This document shows positions 9,343 through 18,587 of a stretch of 64,000 nucleotides of DNA, piece after piece. Every line of letters begins with the position of its first letter. Within the stretch, counting starts at the first letter, position 1. Location of the stretch: the NCBI RefSeq assembly GCF_900129425.1, contig NZ_LT670817.1, positions 7,902,001 to 7,966,000 on the forward strand, given 5' to 3'. The DNA is from Bradyrhizobium erythrophlei (GTDB taxonomy: Bacteria > Pseudomonadota > Alphaproteobacteria > Rhizobiales > Xanthobacteraceae). The translations under genes and the position numbers were made by a program. Below the pieces are notes generated by a model. The model saw nothing but the letters and a program-made list of their open reading frames with translations. It was not told where the DNA came from and did not search any database.

Positions 9343-11310
9343 ATGTTCAAACTTCGATCAATCGCGGCCCGTATGATCCTGGCCATTTCGCTGACGGTTG
9401 CGGTCGCCTGCGGAATCCTCGGCACCTTTTCGATCATGCAGCAGCGTTCGTTGACGCAGCTCGCGCTCGACCAGCAGCTCAAGCTGCAATATGACAGCGT
9501 CATCGCCGCGATAGAATATGAAGGGCGAGCCGCGCGCGCGGTCAGCGCACTCGTGGCCTCCCTGCCGCCGGTCGGCGACGCCATCGCCAAAGGCGATCGC
9601 GACAGTTTGGTCGGGCTGTTTGGCGGCGCACAGGCGGCGTTGAAGGCGCAAGGCATGCCGCTCCTGAACTTCGCTCTGCCGCCCGCAACCTACTTCCTGC
9701 GCGTCCAGGATCCAAAGACGCATGGCGACGACGCGTCGGGGCGCCGCACCACCGTGGTGGAGGCGAACAGGACCGGCAAACCGATCGTCGGCGTCGAAAT
9801 GGGACACGACTCGCTCAGTATCTTCGCCATGACGCCGATCATGCGCGACGGCAAGAGCCTCGCGGTTGCCGAAAGCGGCATCCCCTTTGGCAAGGAATTC
9901 GTCGACCGTGCCAAAAAGCGCTTCGGCGTCGACCTCGCGGTGTACGGCTTGGATGGAAAGACATTCACGCGGCTCTCCTCAACTTTTGGCGACACCATGG
10001 TCGCCACGCCGGACGAGATGAAGCGCGTGCTCGATGGCGCGGCGCTGCATCGCGACGCCACCTTCAGCGGTCACCCCGCCGCGCTGTATATCGGGCCGAT
10101 CAAAAATTACGCTGGCCAGCCGGTCGCTGTGATCGAGATTATAAAGGACACCACCGAATACGAGGCCGCGGCGAACCGCGCTCAGTTCAACCTTCTGCTC
10201 GGCACCCTTGCCATTCTGGCCGGCGCCGTTGTGCTGGCATTTTTGCTCGGTCGCGGCCTGTCGCAACCGCTGACGGCGATCACCGCAGTGATGAACCGCC
10301 TCTCGAGCGGCGATACGGATGTGACGATCCCCGGCGGCGACCGCAAGGACGAACTCGGCACCATGGCAATGGCGGTCGACGTATTCCGCCGCAACATGGT
10401 GGAAGCCAGTACCCTGCGAGAGGCGCAGGATGCCACCAAACAGCAGGCCGAGCTCGAGAAGAAGGCGCTCCAGCGCCGGATGGCCGACCGCTTCGAAGCT
10501 GACGTCAAGACCGTGGTCGGGGCGGTCGCGCAGGCGACGGCGGACATGCAGCGCGTCGCCGGCGAGATCACGGGAAGCGTCAACGGCACCTCGGAGCGCG
10601 CCGCGGCAGCGGCGGCGGCTTCCGAGGAGGCCTCGGCCAACGTCAGCACGGTCGCCGCCGCCACCGAGGAGTTGGCGTCTTCGGTGGCCGAGATCGGCCG
10701 TCAGGTCACCCATTCCAGCGGCGTCGCCGATGCTGCCGTGGTCAAGGCCGGACAAACCACGGAGATGGTCGGAAGCCTCGCCGTCGCCGGCGAAAAGATC
10801 GGCGACGTGCTTCGCCTGATCGGCGCCATCGCCAGCCAGACCAACCTCCTGGCGCTCAACGCCACCATCGAGGCGGCGCGGGCCGGAGAGGCCGGCAGGG
10901 GCTTTGCCGTGGTCGCATCCGAAGTCAAGGAACTCGCCAGTCAGACCGCGAAGGCGACCGAGGAAATCGCCGGACAGGTCACCGCGATCCAATCCGCCAC
11001 CGGCAATTGCGTGACCGCGATCGGTGGCATCAGCGACACCATCCGGGAGATCAGCGGCATCGCCACCACGATTGCCGCCGCGGTCGAGGAGCAGGATTCG
11101 GCGACGCGCGAGATCGCGCGAAGCGTGCAGCAGGCCGCCGCCGGCACCAGCGAAGTCTCGCTCAACGTCGCCGGCGCAAGCCAGGCCGCCGACCAGTCGC
11201 GCGTGCTGGCCGAAAACGTCATGGTCGCCTCAGGCGAACTCAGCCAGCACGCCATCGCGCTGTTCAAAAGCGTCGACAGCTTCCTGGCCGGCCTGCGCGA
11301 GGCGGCTTAG
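9343..11310 (+). CDS. Methyl-accepting chemotaxis protein, copy 1
   Basis: Chemoreceptor of 655 residues. A membrane segment at about 8-30 is followed by a periplasmic Cache-like sensor of about 240 residues, a second membrane segment near 283-305, HAMP (about 306-358) and a long cytoplasmic signalling region. The hairpin tip contains the conserved IGAIASQTNLLALNATIEAA and RGFAVVASEVKELA. It binds CheA/CheW to bias motility. No CheB/CheR-binding pentapeptide is seen at the C terminus. A second, homologous gene of identical length begins 2170 bases downstream; the last roughly 175 codons of the two are base-identical. Confidence 0.95.
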   Translation: MFKLRSIAARMILAISLTVAVACGILGTFSIMQQRSLTQLALDQQLKLQYDSVIAAIEYEGRAARAVSALVASLPPVGDAIAKGDRDSLVGLFGGAQAALKAQGMPLLNFALPPATYFLRVQDPKTHGDDASGRRTTVVEANRTGKPIVGVEMGHDSLSIFAMTPIMRDGKSLAVAESGIPFGKEFVDRAKKRFGVDLAVYGLDGKTFTRLSSTFGDTMVATPDEMKRVLDGAALHRDATFSGHPAALYIGPIKNYAGQPVAVIEIIKDTTEYEAAANRAQFNLLLGTLAILAGAVVLAFLLGRGLSQPLTAITAVMNRLSSGDTDVTIPGGDRKDELGTMAMAVDVFRRNMVEASTLREAQDATKQQAELEKKALQRRMADRFEADVKTVVGAVAQATADMQRVAGEITGSVNGTSERAAAAAAASEEASANVSTVAAATEELASSVAEIGRQVTHSSGVADAAVVKAGQTTEMVGSLAVAGEKIGDVLRLIGAIASQTNLLALNATIEAARAGEAGRGFAVVASEVKELASQTAKATEEIAGQVTAIQSATGNCVTAIGGISDTIREISGIATTIAAAVEEQDSATREIARSVQQAAAGTSEVSLNVAGASQAADQSRVLAENVMVASGELSQHAIALFKSVDSFLAGLREAA

Positions 11311-11512
11311 TCTCTAACCCGGCCAATGACGCTGGGCCGGTAAGCGCGGCGCGCGGACCCACAACGTAGGCCCGATCTTCACACCGCCGCTAAACCCGAC
11401 GCAACTTGCTGAAAGCCGCGCGGCAAGTTGCGGCCCCGCAGCACCACACGCAATCACTTGTTAAGCACTTTCTGGGACTTTCCGAACTCCTTTTGCGGAG
11501 TTCGGTTTCCCC

Positions 11513-13480
11513 ATGTTCAAACTTCGATCGATCGCGGCCCGCCTGATCCTGGCCATCTCGCTGACAGTAGCTGCGGCTTGCGGAATCCTCGGGACCTTTT
11601 CGATCGTTCAGCAGCGCTCGTTGACGCAGCTGGCACTCGACCAGCAACTCAAGCTACAATACGACAGCGTCATCGCCGCGCTCGACTATGAAGGACGCGC
11701 CGGACTCGCGGTCAGCGCGGTCGTGGCCACGTTGCCGCCGGTCGGCGACGCCATCGCCAAAGGTGATCGCGATGCACTCATGGCGCTGCTGCAGGGACCC
11801 CTGGCGGCGTTGAAGCCGCAGGGTATGCCGCTGATCAGTTTCCACACCCCGCCGGCAACCGCCTTCTTCCGTGTTCACGAGCCGAAACTGTTCGGTGAAG
11901 ACATCTCGGCGCGGCGCAAGACCGTGGTGGAGTCGAACGCGTCAGGCAAATCGATTGTCGGCGTCGAACCCGGGCGGGATTCGCTCGGCATTTTCGCCAT
12001 GACCCCGATCATGCGCGATGGAAAAAGCATCGGCGTAGCCGACATCGGCGTCACCTTCGGCAAGGAATTCGTCGATAGCGTCAAGCGGCGCTTCGGCGTC
12101 GATCTGGCCGTCCACCGTTTCGACGGCAAGGCTTTTGCCAGTATCGCCTCCACCCTTGGTAACGGTTCGGTTGCCACCCAGGATGAGCTCAAAAGCGCAT
12201 TGGATGGCGGCACTGTGCGCCGCGAGGCTACTGTCGATGGCCACCCGGCCGCGCTCTATCTCGGGCAGATCAAGAACTATGCCGGGCAGCCGGTCGCGGT
12301 GCTCGAACTGGTCAAGAATACCACCGAATACGAGGCGGCGGCTGCGAGCTCGCAGCGTCATCTCATTCTTGGCACGGTCGCTATTCTCGCCGGCGCCGCG
12401 CTGCTGGCTTTCCTGCTCGGCCGCGGCATGTCGCGACCGCTGACGGCGATCACCGCAGTGATGAACCGGCTTTCGAGCGGCGAGACCGAGGTAGCGATCC
12501 CCGGCGGCGATCGCAAAGACGAACTCGGCAGCATGGCGGCGGCGGTCGACGTGTTCCGCCGCAACATGATCGAGGCGCGCGCGCTGCGCGAGTCGCAGGA
12601 GGCCGCCAAGGCGCAGACCGAACTGGAGAAGAAGGCGCTGCAGCGCCAGATGGCCGACCGCTTCGAAGCCGACGTCAAAAGTGTAGTCGGGGCGGTCGCG
12701 CAGGCGACAAAGGACATGCAGCGCGTGGCCGTCGAGATCACGGGAAGCGTCAAGGGGACGTCCGAGCGGGCCGCCGCGGCAGCCGCCGCTTCCGAGGAGG
12801 CCTCGGCCAGCGTCAGCACGGTTGCCGCCGCCACTGAGGAGCTGGCCTCTTCCGTGGCCGAGATCGGCCGTCAGGTCACCCATTCCAGCGGCGTCGCCGA
12901 TGCTGCCGTGGTCAAGGCCGGACAAACCACGGAGATGGTCGGAAGCCTTGCCGTCGCCGGCGAAAAGATCGGCGACGTGCTGCGCCTGATCGGCGCCATC
13001 GCCAGCCAGACCAACCTCCTGGCGCTCAACGCCACCATCGAGGCGGCGCGGGCCGGAGAGGCCGGCAGGGGCTTTGCCGTGGTCGCATCCGAAGTCAAGG
13101 AACTCGCCAGTCAGACCGCGAAGGCGACCGAGGAAATCGCCGGACAGGTCACCGCGATCCAATCCGCCACCGGCAATTGCGTGACCGCGATCGGTGGCAT
13201 CAGCGACACCATCCGGGAGATCAGCGGCATCGCCACCACGATTGCCGCCGCGGTCGAGGAGCAGGATTCGGCGACGCGCGAGATCGCGCGAAGCGTGCAG
13301 CAGGCCGCCGCCGGCACCAGCGAAGTCTCGCTCAACGTCGCCGGCGCAAGCCAGGCCGCCGACCAGTCGCGCGTGCTGGCCGAAAACGTCATGGTCGCCT
13401 CAGGCGAACTCAGCCAGCACGCCATCGCGCTGTTCAAAAGCGTCGACAGCTTCCTGGCCGGCCTGCGCGAGGCGGCTTAG
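11513..13480 (+). CDS. Methyl-accepting chemotaxis protein, copy 2
   Basis: Paralogue of the receptor starting at 9343, also 655 residues with the same order: membrane segment, periplasmic Cache-like sensor, membrane segment, HAMP, signalling hairpin. The periplasmic part differs clearly (for example LQGPLAALKPQGMPLISF against FGGAQAALKAQGMPLLNF), while the C-terminal signalling part is identical in protein. This suggests that ligand preference diverged while CheA/CheW coupling was kept the same. The leader just before the ATG is nearly the same as that of copy 1, so both genes probably have their own similar promoter. Confidence 0.95.
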   Translation: MFKLRSIAARLILAISLTVAAACGILGTFSIVQQRSLTQLALDQQLKLQYDSVIAALDYEGRAGLAVSAVVATLPPVGDAIAKGDRDALMALLQGPLAALKPQGMPLISFHTPPATAFFRVHEPKLFGEDISARRKTVVESNASGKSIVGVEPGRDSLGIFAMTPIMRDGKSIGVADIGVTFGKEFVDSVKRRFGVDLAVHRFDGKAFASIASTLGNGSVATQDELKSALDGGTVRREATVDGHPAALYLGQIKNYAGQPVAVLELVKNTTEYEAAAASSQRHLILGTVAILAGAALLAFLLGRGMSRPLTAITAVMNRLSSGETEVAIPGGDRKDELGSMAAAVDVFRRNMIEARALRESQEAAKAQTELEKKALQRQMADRFEADVKSVVGAVAQATKDMQRVAVEITGSVKGTSERAAAAAAASEEASASVSTVAAATEELASSVAEIGRQVTHSSGVADAAVVKAGQTTEMVGSLAVAGEKIGDVLRLIGAIASQTNLLALNATIEAARAGEAGRGFAVVASEVKELASQTAKATEEIAGQVTAIQSATGNCVTAIGGISDTIREISGIATTIAAAVEEQDSATREIARSVQQAAAGTSEVSLNVAGASQAADQSRVLAENVMVASGELSQHAIALFKSVDSFLAGLREAA

Positions 13481-13581
13481 TCTCTAACCCGGCCAATGAC
13501 GCTGGGCCTCTAGGCGCGGAACTCGGGCGCGACCATGCGCGTTGCGCAAGTTGGCAACCGCACCACCGAAGGGAGACGATC

Positions 13582-13932
13582 ATGCCCCGCGGCGACAAAT
13601 CTGGTTATACCGACAAGCAGAAACGCCAGGCCGAACACATCGAGGAAGGCTACGAGAATCGCGGCGGCGGCAATAAGGAAGCCGCGCGGCGGGCGTGGGC
13701 GACCGTCAACAAGGAGAGCGGCGGCGGCAACAAGAGTGGCTCCGGGCGCGGCGTTCCCGACACCAACGTATCATCGAAGCGCGGCGGCAGGATCGGCGGC
13801 CCGCGCGGCGGCAAGGCCTCCGCGAGCCGGCCTGCCGCGGCGCGCTCGCGCTCCGCGAAAAAGGCGGCTGCGACGCGCAAGCGAAACGCGACGGCGAAGT
13901 CAGGTGCGCGCAAGGCCGCGCGGAAGAAATAG
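13582..13932 (+). CDS. Small basic Gly/Lys/Arg-rich protein (plasmid-stabilisation-like in annotations)
   Basis: Predicted 116-residue, strongly basic protein. The conserved N-terminal part (MPRGDKSGYTDKQKRQAEHI, then ...RRAWATVNKESGGG) belongs to a short family common in rhizobia, often labelled plasmid stabilisation protein without proof. The C-terminal 60 residues are low-complexity Ala/Arg/Lys/Ser like histone H1 tails, which suggests nucleic-acid binding. The ATG at 13582 has GGGAGAC upstream. Much longer frames through this area are shadows of the receptor gene. Function not established. Confidence 0.75.
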   Translation: MPRGDKSGYTDKQKRQAEHIEEGYENRGGGNKEAARRAWATVNKESGGGNKSGSGRGVPDTNVSSKRGGRIGGPRGGKASASRPAAARSRSAKKAAATRKRNATAKSGARKAARKK

Positions 13933-13951
13933 TTTTCGGGAGATTTGCTTC

Positions 13952-13971
13952 CGCCCGTCGGGCGCGTTTTA
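13952..13971 (+). terminator. Possible rho-independent terminator
   Basis: CGCCCGTCGGGCG is a short GC-rich stem followed by CGTTTT, 20 bases after the stop of the basic protein gene. The stem is short, so the call is tentative. Confidence 0.4.
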
Positions 13972-14016
13972 GTCTGTCGCCGCAAGGGCATCGGCGAAGT
14001 GCACGGACAGGCCGCG

Positions 14017-14481
14017 ATGAAGAGCACCGGCAGCAGGAGTTCCGCGCGCAAGCGGCGCGCAGGATTTTCGGATCCCGCGGTTGATGCGGTTTTCAGTGCC
14101 TACCCGAAGCCGCTTAAGGCCAAATTGCTGGCGTTGCGCCGCCTGATCTTCGACACCGCGAAGACAACGAAGGGCGTCGGCGCGCTGCATGAAACCTTGA
14201 AATGGGGGCAGCCGAGCTATCTCACGACCGAGACGAAAAGCGGTAGCACGATCCGTATCGACCGGGTCAAATCGGCCACCAGCCGATACGCGGTCTATTT
14301 CCATTGCCAGACCGATCTGGTCGAGACTTTCCGCGAGCTGTACCCTAGGGAATTGCGCTATGGCGGCAACCGAAGCATCCTGCTGAACGCGGAGGACGAA
14401 CTTCCCGAGCCGGCGCTGCGTCACTGCCTGGCGCTGGCGCTGACCTATCATCTGAACAAGCGCAAGGCCGCGCGCGCCTGA
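14017..14481 (+). CDS. DUF1801 (YdhG-like) domain protein
   Basis: Predicted 154-residue cytoplasmic protein. The central stretch (LKWGQPSYLT, then GSTIRIDRVK) is the hallmark of DUF1801/YdhG-like proteins, a small alpha-beta fold of unknown biochemical role that includes frataxin-like YdhG of Bacillus. The ATG at 14017 gives a basic N-terminal tail (MKSTGSRSSARKRRAGF) ahead of the domain. The next gene is convergent, so no operon is suggested on that side. Confidence 0.8.
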   Translation: MKSTGSRSSARKRRAGFSDPAVDAVFSAYPKPLKAKLLALRRLIFDTAKTTKGVGALHETLKWGQPSYLTTETKSGSTIRIDRVKSATSRYAVYFHCQTDLVETFRELYPRELRYGGNRSILLNAEDELPEPALRHCLALALTYHLNKRKAARA

Positions 14482-14536
14482 GCGTCCAGCGAGAAACACC
14501 GACCTGTTTGCATGCGCTGCGTGTCCCGCCGGTCGC

Positions 14537-16774
14537 TCAGGCGACCAGAGGGGCTGTCCGGACGGGATTCGCGGGCGCGGTGACATCCGCGCCGCGTTGG
14601 GCGTTGAGCAGGCTGACGATGTCGGCGTTGGGCCGGGCACAACTGAACAGGAAGCCCTGTCCCTCGTGGCAGCCCTCCGCGCGCAGGCAGCTCAGCTCGG
14701 CTTCGGTCTCGACACCCTCGGCCGTGATGGTGACGCCGAGGCCGATGCCGAGGCTGATGATCGAACGAACGATCGCCTGCGCGTCGCGGTTGGCGCCGAG
14801 GTCGCGCACGAACGACTGGTCGATCTTGATCTTGTCGAACGGAAAGCTTCTGAGATAACTCAGGCTCGAATAGCCGGTGCCGAAATCGTCCATCGAGATG
14901 CGCACGCCGAGCGCGCGCAGCGCATGCAGCGTGGCCAGCACCTGGCCGCTCTTTTCCAACAGCAGGGTCTCGGTGATTTCCAGCTCCAGCCGCTTTGGCG
15001 GCAGCCCGGACTGCTTCAAGGCATCCATCACGATCGACAACAGGTTGCCGGTGCGAAACTGCAAGGGCGACAGGTTGACCGCGACGCGAACGTCGTCCGG
15101 CCATTGCGCCGCATCCAAGCAGGCGCGGCGCAGCATCAGGCCGCCGAGCCCGTTGATCAGGCCGGTTTCTTCGGCGACGGGGATGAATTCGGCCGGCGAG
15201 ATCATGCCGCGTTCGGGGTGCGGCCAGCGCACCAGCGCCTCGAAGCCGGTGATGCGTCCGGTCGCAAGATCGATCAGCGGCTGATAATACGGCCGCAGCA
15301 CGTCGTTCTGGATCGCACCCCGCAGGTCGATTTCGATCTTGCGGCGGCTCTGGGCGCGCGCGTCCATTCCGGCTTCGAAAAAGCTGAACGTGCCGCGCGA
15401 ATCGTTCTTGGCGCGGGACAGTGCCATGTCGGCGTTCTTCAGAAGCTTTTCGGACTCGTCGCCGTCGCCAGGCGCCATCGCGATGCCGATGCTGGCGCCG
15501 ATCACGACCGAATGGCCGTCGAGCAGATAGGGATCGCCGATTGCCTCCAACAGGCGCCTCGACAGCAAGGCCGCGTCCTCGGGGCGCGCCAGCCCGCTCT
15601 GGACGATCGCGAATTCGTCGGAGTTGAGACGGGCGAGCGTGTCCTCCTCGCGCAGCACCGATCGCAGGCGCTTGGCGACGCCGCGCAAGAGTTTGTCGCC
15701 GATGCCGTGGCCGAGCGTGTCGTTGACCGCCTTGAAATTGTCGAGGCCGAGTATCAGTACCCCGACCTTTTCGGCGCTGCGCCGCGTGTGCAGCAGGATC
15801 TCGTCCATGTGCTGGCGCAGCAGATTGCGGTTCGGCAGCCCGGTCAGACCATCGTGCTGGGCCATGAAGGCGAGCCGCGCCTCGGCCCGCTTGCGCTCGG
15901 TGATATCCATCAGCGCCACCAGCACCGCGGGCTGGTCGCCATAGACCAGATGGCGCGAATAGATCGCCAGATCGATCAGCGTTCCGTCGGCCCTGACATG
16001 CTTCCAGGTCCGCGCCGCCATTTCGTCGCTGCTGGGGTCGCCGGCCCATGGCGGTTCGGATTCGAAGGCCTGGACGCTGCGGATGGTCAGCTTCTCGAAT
16101 TCGGCGCGGCTGTAGCCGTAGTGCTCGACGGCGGCCGCGTTGACGCCGAGAATGCGCTCGTCATCCAGCGCGCAGACGATCATGGGAATGGGATTGCTGT
16201 TGAACAACAGCCGGAACGAGGCCTCGCGCTGCTTCAGCTCGGTGATATCGACGCGCAGACCGATGATGCCGCCGCCTTCGGTCAGCCGCTCGTCGATCAG
16301 GATGCAGCGGCCGTCGGCAAGGATCTGCTCATGGCGTTCGCCGGGCTGATAAAGCCTGGCGAGACGCTCGGCGACCCATTCCTCTTCGCGGCCGATCGCT
16401 TCGGGATAATCGCCGCGCTCGACGCCGATGCGGATGGTGTCCTCAAGCCGCGCGCCCGGCCTGAAAAGGTCCGAACTGCGGCTGTAGATCTCGGCATATT
16501 TCTTGTTCCAGAGAATGTAACGACCGTCGGCATCGAGAAACACGATGCCCTGCGGCAGGATGTCGATCGCCTCGCGCAGCCGTTCGTGGGATTTTCGCGC
16601 CTCCGCAATCGCCGCTTCGGCTTGCGCGCGCTTGCGCACGATCTCGCCGATCTCAACCGAAACGCGCCGGATCTTGCCTGAGAGTTTCGGACTGAGCTTT
16701 GCGCGCTGGCCGGGATTGCGGGCGATCGCCGCATGCTTCAGTTTTTTTACTGTCTTTGGCCGATTCTTCGGCAT
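14537..16774 (-). CDS. PAS-PAS-GGDEF-EAL protein, probable c-di-GMP phosphodiesterase
   Basis: Predicted 745-residue cytoplasmic signalling protein: basic N terminus and short coiled coil (about 1-60), PAS (about 65-180), PAS with PAC (about 185-300), GGDEF domain (about 305-465) and EAL domain (about 480-725). The GGDEF signature is degenerate: NSDEF near residue 383, and the first metal Asp of the DxD before FK is Gly (ILGLDNFKAVND). Cyclase activity is therefore unlikely. The EAL domain has FEALVRW, VNLSPLQF, EITETLL, MDDFGTGYSS, KIDQSFV and AEGVET, so c-di-GMP hydrolysis is likely. The degenerate half may bind GTP to regulate the EAL. No membrane segment is seen. Confidence 0.93.
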   Translation of the reverse strand: MPKNRPKTVKKLKHAAIARNPGQRAKLSPKLSGKIRRVSVEIGEIVRKRAQAEAAIAEARKSHERLREAIDILPQGIVFLDADGRYILWNKKYAEIYSRSSDLFRPGARLEDTIRIGVERGDYPEAIGREEEWVAERLARLYQPGERHEQILADGRCILIDERLTEGGGIIGLRVDITELKQREASFRLLFNSNPIPMIVCALDDERILGVNAAAVEHYGYSRAEFEKLTIRSVQAFESEPPWAGDPSSDEMAARTWKHVRADGTLIDLAIYSRHLVYGDQPAVLVALMDITERKRAEARLAFMAQHDGLTGLPNRNLLRQHMDEILLHTRRSAEKVGVLILGLDNFKAVNDTLGHGIGDKLLRGVAKRLRSVLREEDTLARLNSDEFAIVQSGLARPEDAALLSRRLLEAIGDPYLLDGHSVVIGASIGIAMAPGDGDESEKLLKNADMALSRAKNDSRGTFSFFEAGMDARAQSRRKIEIDLRGAIQNDVLRPYYQPLIDLATGRITGFEALVRWPHPERGMISPAEFIPVAEETGLINGLGGLMLRRACLDAAQWPDDVRVAVNLSPLQFRTGNLLSIVMDALKQSGLPPKRLELEITETLLLEKSGQVLATLHALRALGVRISMDDFGTGYSSLSYLRSFPFDKIKIDQSFVRDLGANRDAQAIVRSIISLGIGLGVTITAEGVETEAELSCLRAEGCHEGQGFLFSCARPNADIVSLLNAQRGADVTAPANPVRTAPLVA

Positions 16775-17129
16775 GGCTGCGCCCCACTCGCATTCTGCGT
16801 CGTGCTGTTCTCCGATAAGTGTCTGAAAAAATGGTGTCCCTTGCCGCTAAGCGCTGTCGATCGCTGGGTTCCACCGGACGGATTTCCGGTCCGCGCGCCT
16901 GTTTAACAGGCGAATTCGCGAGCCTGCGTACAATGAACGCAGCGTTCGGCCGCGTGGGCGGCGGCGCGGGCGAATGCGCCAGGCAAAATCGACTACGAAC
17001 GGCGACGGATGTCCTGACGGCGCCGAGATTGCCCAATGAATGCGCGAGCTTCCCGACCGGCGCACGAAATTTCGTCAATGATCGACAGGGTTATCGAACC
17101 GTTAAAATAACGTCTCGCCTGGCTCAAAA
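16775..17129. other. Intergenic stretch with no gene recognised
   Basis: The 355 bases upstream of the PAS-GGDEF-EAL gene presumably hold its promoter. Only shadow frames are present; no RNA gene or repeat was recognised. Including the transpeptidase remnant, the gap before mepA is about 695 bases. Confidence 0.5.
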
Positions 17130-17329
17130 TCTCGATCCGCGTTTGCGCGGCCCATTGCATTCGACCAATGCGAACAACGCCGCGGCATGCGAACCGCATC
17201 GCGCCGTCAACGCTCACGGCCATGCGCTGCGACGACTTGTCGATCTGCACCACCACATCGGCGCGCGCCAATCCCACCAGAACGACGGCAGCCGCAAATG
17301 CCAGCCTTGCCAGCCGACGGCTGTTTCAT
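17130..17329 (-). pseudogene. Remnant of an L,D-transpeptidase (ErfK/YbiS-type) 5' end
   Basis: On the minus strand a signal peptide (LARLAFAAAVVLVGLARA) runs into ADVVVQIDKSSQRMAVSVDG, the usual start of rhizobial ErfK/YbiS/YcfS/YnhG proteins. The in-frame start is missing. An ATG at 17329 lies just before it but in the wrong frame: ATGAAACAGC would read M-N-S-R-R if one A were removed. After about 55 residues the similarity stops and no catalytic HG...SHGC motif exists. It is therefore a broken fragment with a one-base insertion after the start and a missing body. Confidence 0.6.
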
Positions 17330-17469
17330 GATCGGCAGTCGCGGTTAATCCTGACCCGGCTGCCGCGGGCCGATCATGAAAGCTCCGGGCGCGCGCGATC
17401 AAGCGATTGCGATGGGCGCGCCTTACCGGCAGGCCTTTTCCCGGGCCACGCTTGCGCTAGAGTGATCCA

Positions 17470-18414
17470 ATGAACCCCCGCCTGATTCTCCTTCCCGTTC
17501 TGATCTCCGCCGCCATCGTCAGTACCGCCGTGCTGGCGCAGGACAAGGGCAGCGTCGATCCAAAGCCGTTGCCGCCGCTGGCCAATCCAAACGATCCCAA
17601 ACTAGGCGCCAAGGAGTTGTTCGCTCGCAAGCTGTTGCCGGCGGCGATGCCGACGCGGGTGATCGGCTCCTATTCCAAGGGCTGCATCGCGGGCGCCCAG
17701 CGGATGCCGATCAACGGCGACACCTGGCAGGTGATGCGGCTGTCGCGCAACCGCAACTGGGGACATCCCGACCTTGTCGCGCTGCTGAAGCGCTTGTCGG
17801 TCAAGGCGCACAAGGATGCCGGCTGGCCCGGTATACTGGTCGGCGACATCGGGCAGCCGCGCGGCGGCCCGGCGCTCAGCGGCCACGCCAGCCATCAGAT
17901 CGGGCTCGATGCCGATGTCTGGCTGACGCCGATGCCGGATCACCGATTGTCGCGTGAGGAACGCGAGGAAATGTCGGCGGTCATGATGGTGCGCGATGAT
18001 CGGCTCGACGTCGATCCCAAAGTCTTCACACCGGGTCATGTCCTCGTTCTCCGCGACGCCGCGCAGGAGCCAAGCGTGCAGCGCATCTTCGTCAACGCCG
18101 CGATCAAGAAGGCGCTGTGCCGCGAGGCCAGGGGCGACCGCAGCTGGCTTTCGAAGATCAGGCCGTGGTGGGGCCATGATTATCACTTCCACATCCGTAT
18201 GGCATGTCCGCCTGGCAGCAGCGATTGCAAGGGCCAACCATTGCAGGCAGGAGGCGAAGGCTGCGGCGCGGGCGACCTCGCCTATTGGTTCACGGATTCC
18301 ATTCTTCATCCGACGCCGCCAACCAAGCCGGAGAAGCCGAGGCCACCGGTGACGCTGGCGCAATTGCCGGCCGCCTGCCGTCAGGTTTTGGCCGCTCCGG
18401 ATGCCAGGCAATAG
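17470..18414 (+). CDS. mepA: Penicillin-insensitive murein endopeptidase
   Basis: Periplasmic LAS-type metallopeptidase of 314 residues that cleaves D-Ala-meso-DAP cross-links in peptidoglycan. A signal peptide spans about 1-22 (cut near VLAQD). Zinc-binding motifs are visible: SGHASHQIGLDADVW (His and Asp) and WWGHDYHFHIRM (His pair). Cys residues around SYSKGCIAG, ALCRE, MACPPGSSDC and GEGCG fit the family's disulfides. The family is usually 270-310 residues, so it looks complete. The nearby transpeptidase remnant is another wall enzyme, perhaps by chance. Confidence 0.93.
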   Translation: MNPRLILLPVLISAAIVSTAVLAQDKGSVDPKPLPPLANPNDPKLGAKELFARKLLPAAMPTRVIGSYSKGCIAGAQRMPINGDTWQVMRLSRNRNWGHPDLVALLKRLSVKAHKDAGWPGILVGDIGQPRGGPALSGHASHQIGLDADVWLTPMPDHRLSREEREEMSAVMMVRDDRLDVDPKVFTPGHVLVLRDAAQEPSVQRIFVNAAIKKALCREARGDRSWLSKIRPWWGHDYHFHIRMACPPGSSDCKGQPLQAGGEGCGAGDLAYWFTDSILHPTPPTKPEKPRPPVTLAQLPAACRQVLAAPDARQ

Positions 18415-18587
18415 CGTACCGGGGACGCAAGGCGTTTTGATTCGACCCGAAGATACGTTAGGGTCGGAAATCGCGGCGCCGTAAGCGCTGGCGAGGCTTC
18501 GGATCAGGGCCACTGATCCCGTCCCCTTCCCGATTTGTCGATGCGGGCCGTCGCCACGTGCGGGAAGAACATTGTGAAGGATCGATC

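Larger units (their letters stand above)
9164..13508. repeat. Tandem duplication of a chemoreceptor unit (about 2.18 kb each)
   Basis: Two adjacent units, about 9164-11338 and 11350-13508. Each starts with a copy of the 3' end of the upstream flavoprotein gene (GCGCGCGG, then the stop codon and GATCTTCACACCGCCGCTAAA). A near-identical leader follows (CTTTCTGGGACTTTCCGAAC) and then a 655-codon receptor gene. From about 10812 to 11338 and 12982 to 13508 the copies look identical base for base, including 28 bases after the stop codon. The sensor-coding halves differ at many positions. The 5' break point inside the neighbouring gene shows that the duplication arose in place. Confidence 0.9.

Noticed and set aside
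13177..13581. A long 5' extension of the basic protein gene
   Set aside because: The extension is a shadow of the second receptor gene, and the same shadow appears after the first receptor copy. The ATG at 13582 has its own ribosome site.
14597..16681. A 694-codon + strand open frame
   Set aside because: It is antisense to the PAS-GGDEF-EAL gene, which has full domain content. The long frame comes from GC-rich third positions. The product is Arg/Asp/Gln-rich without domains.
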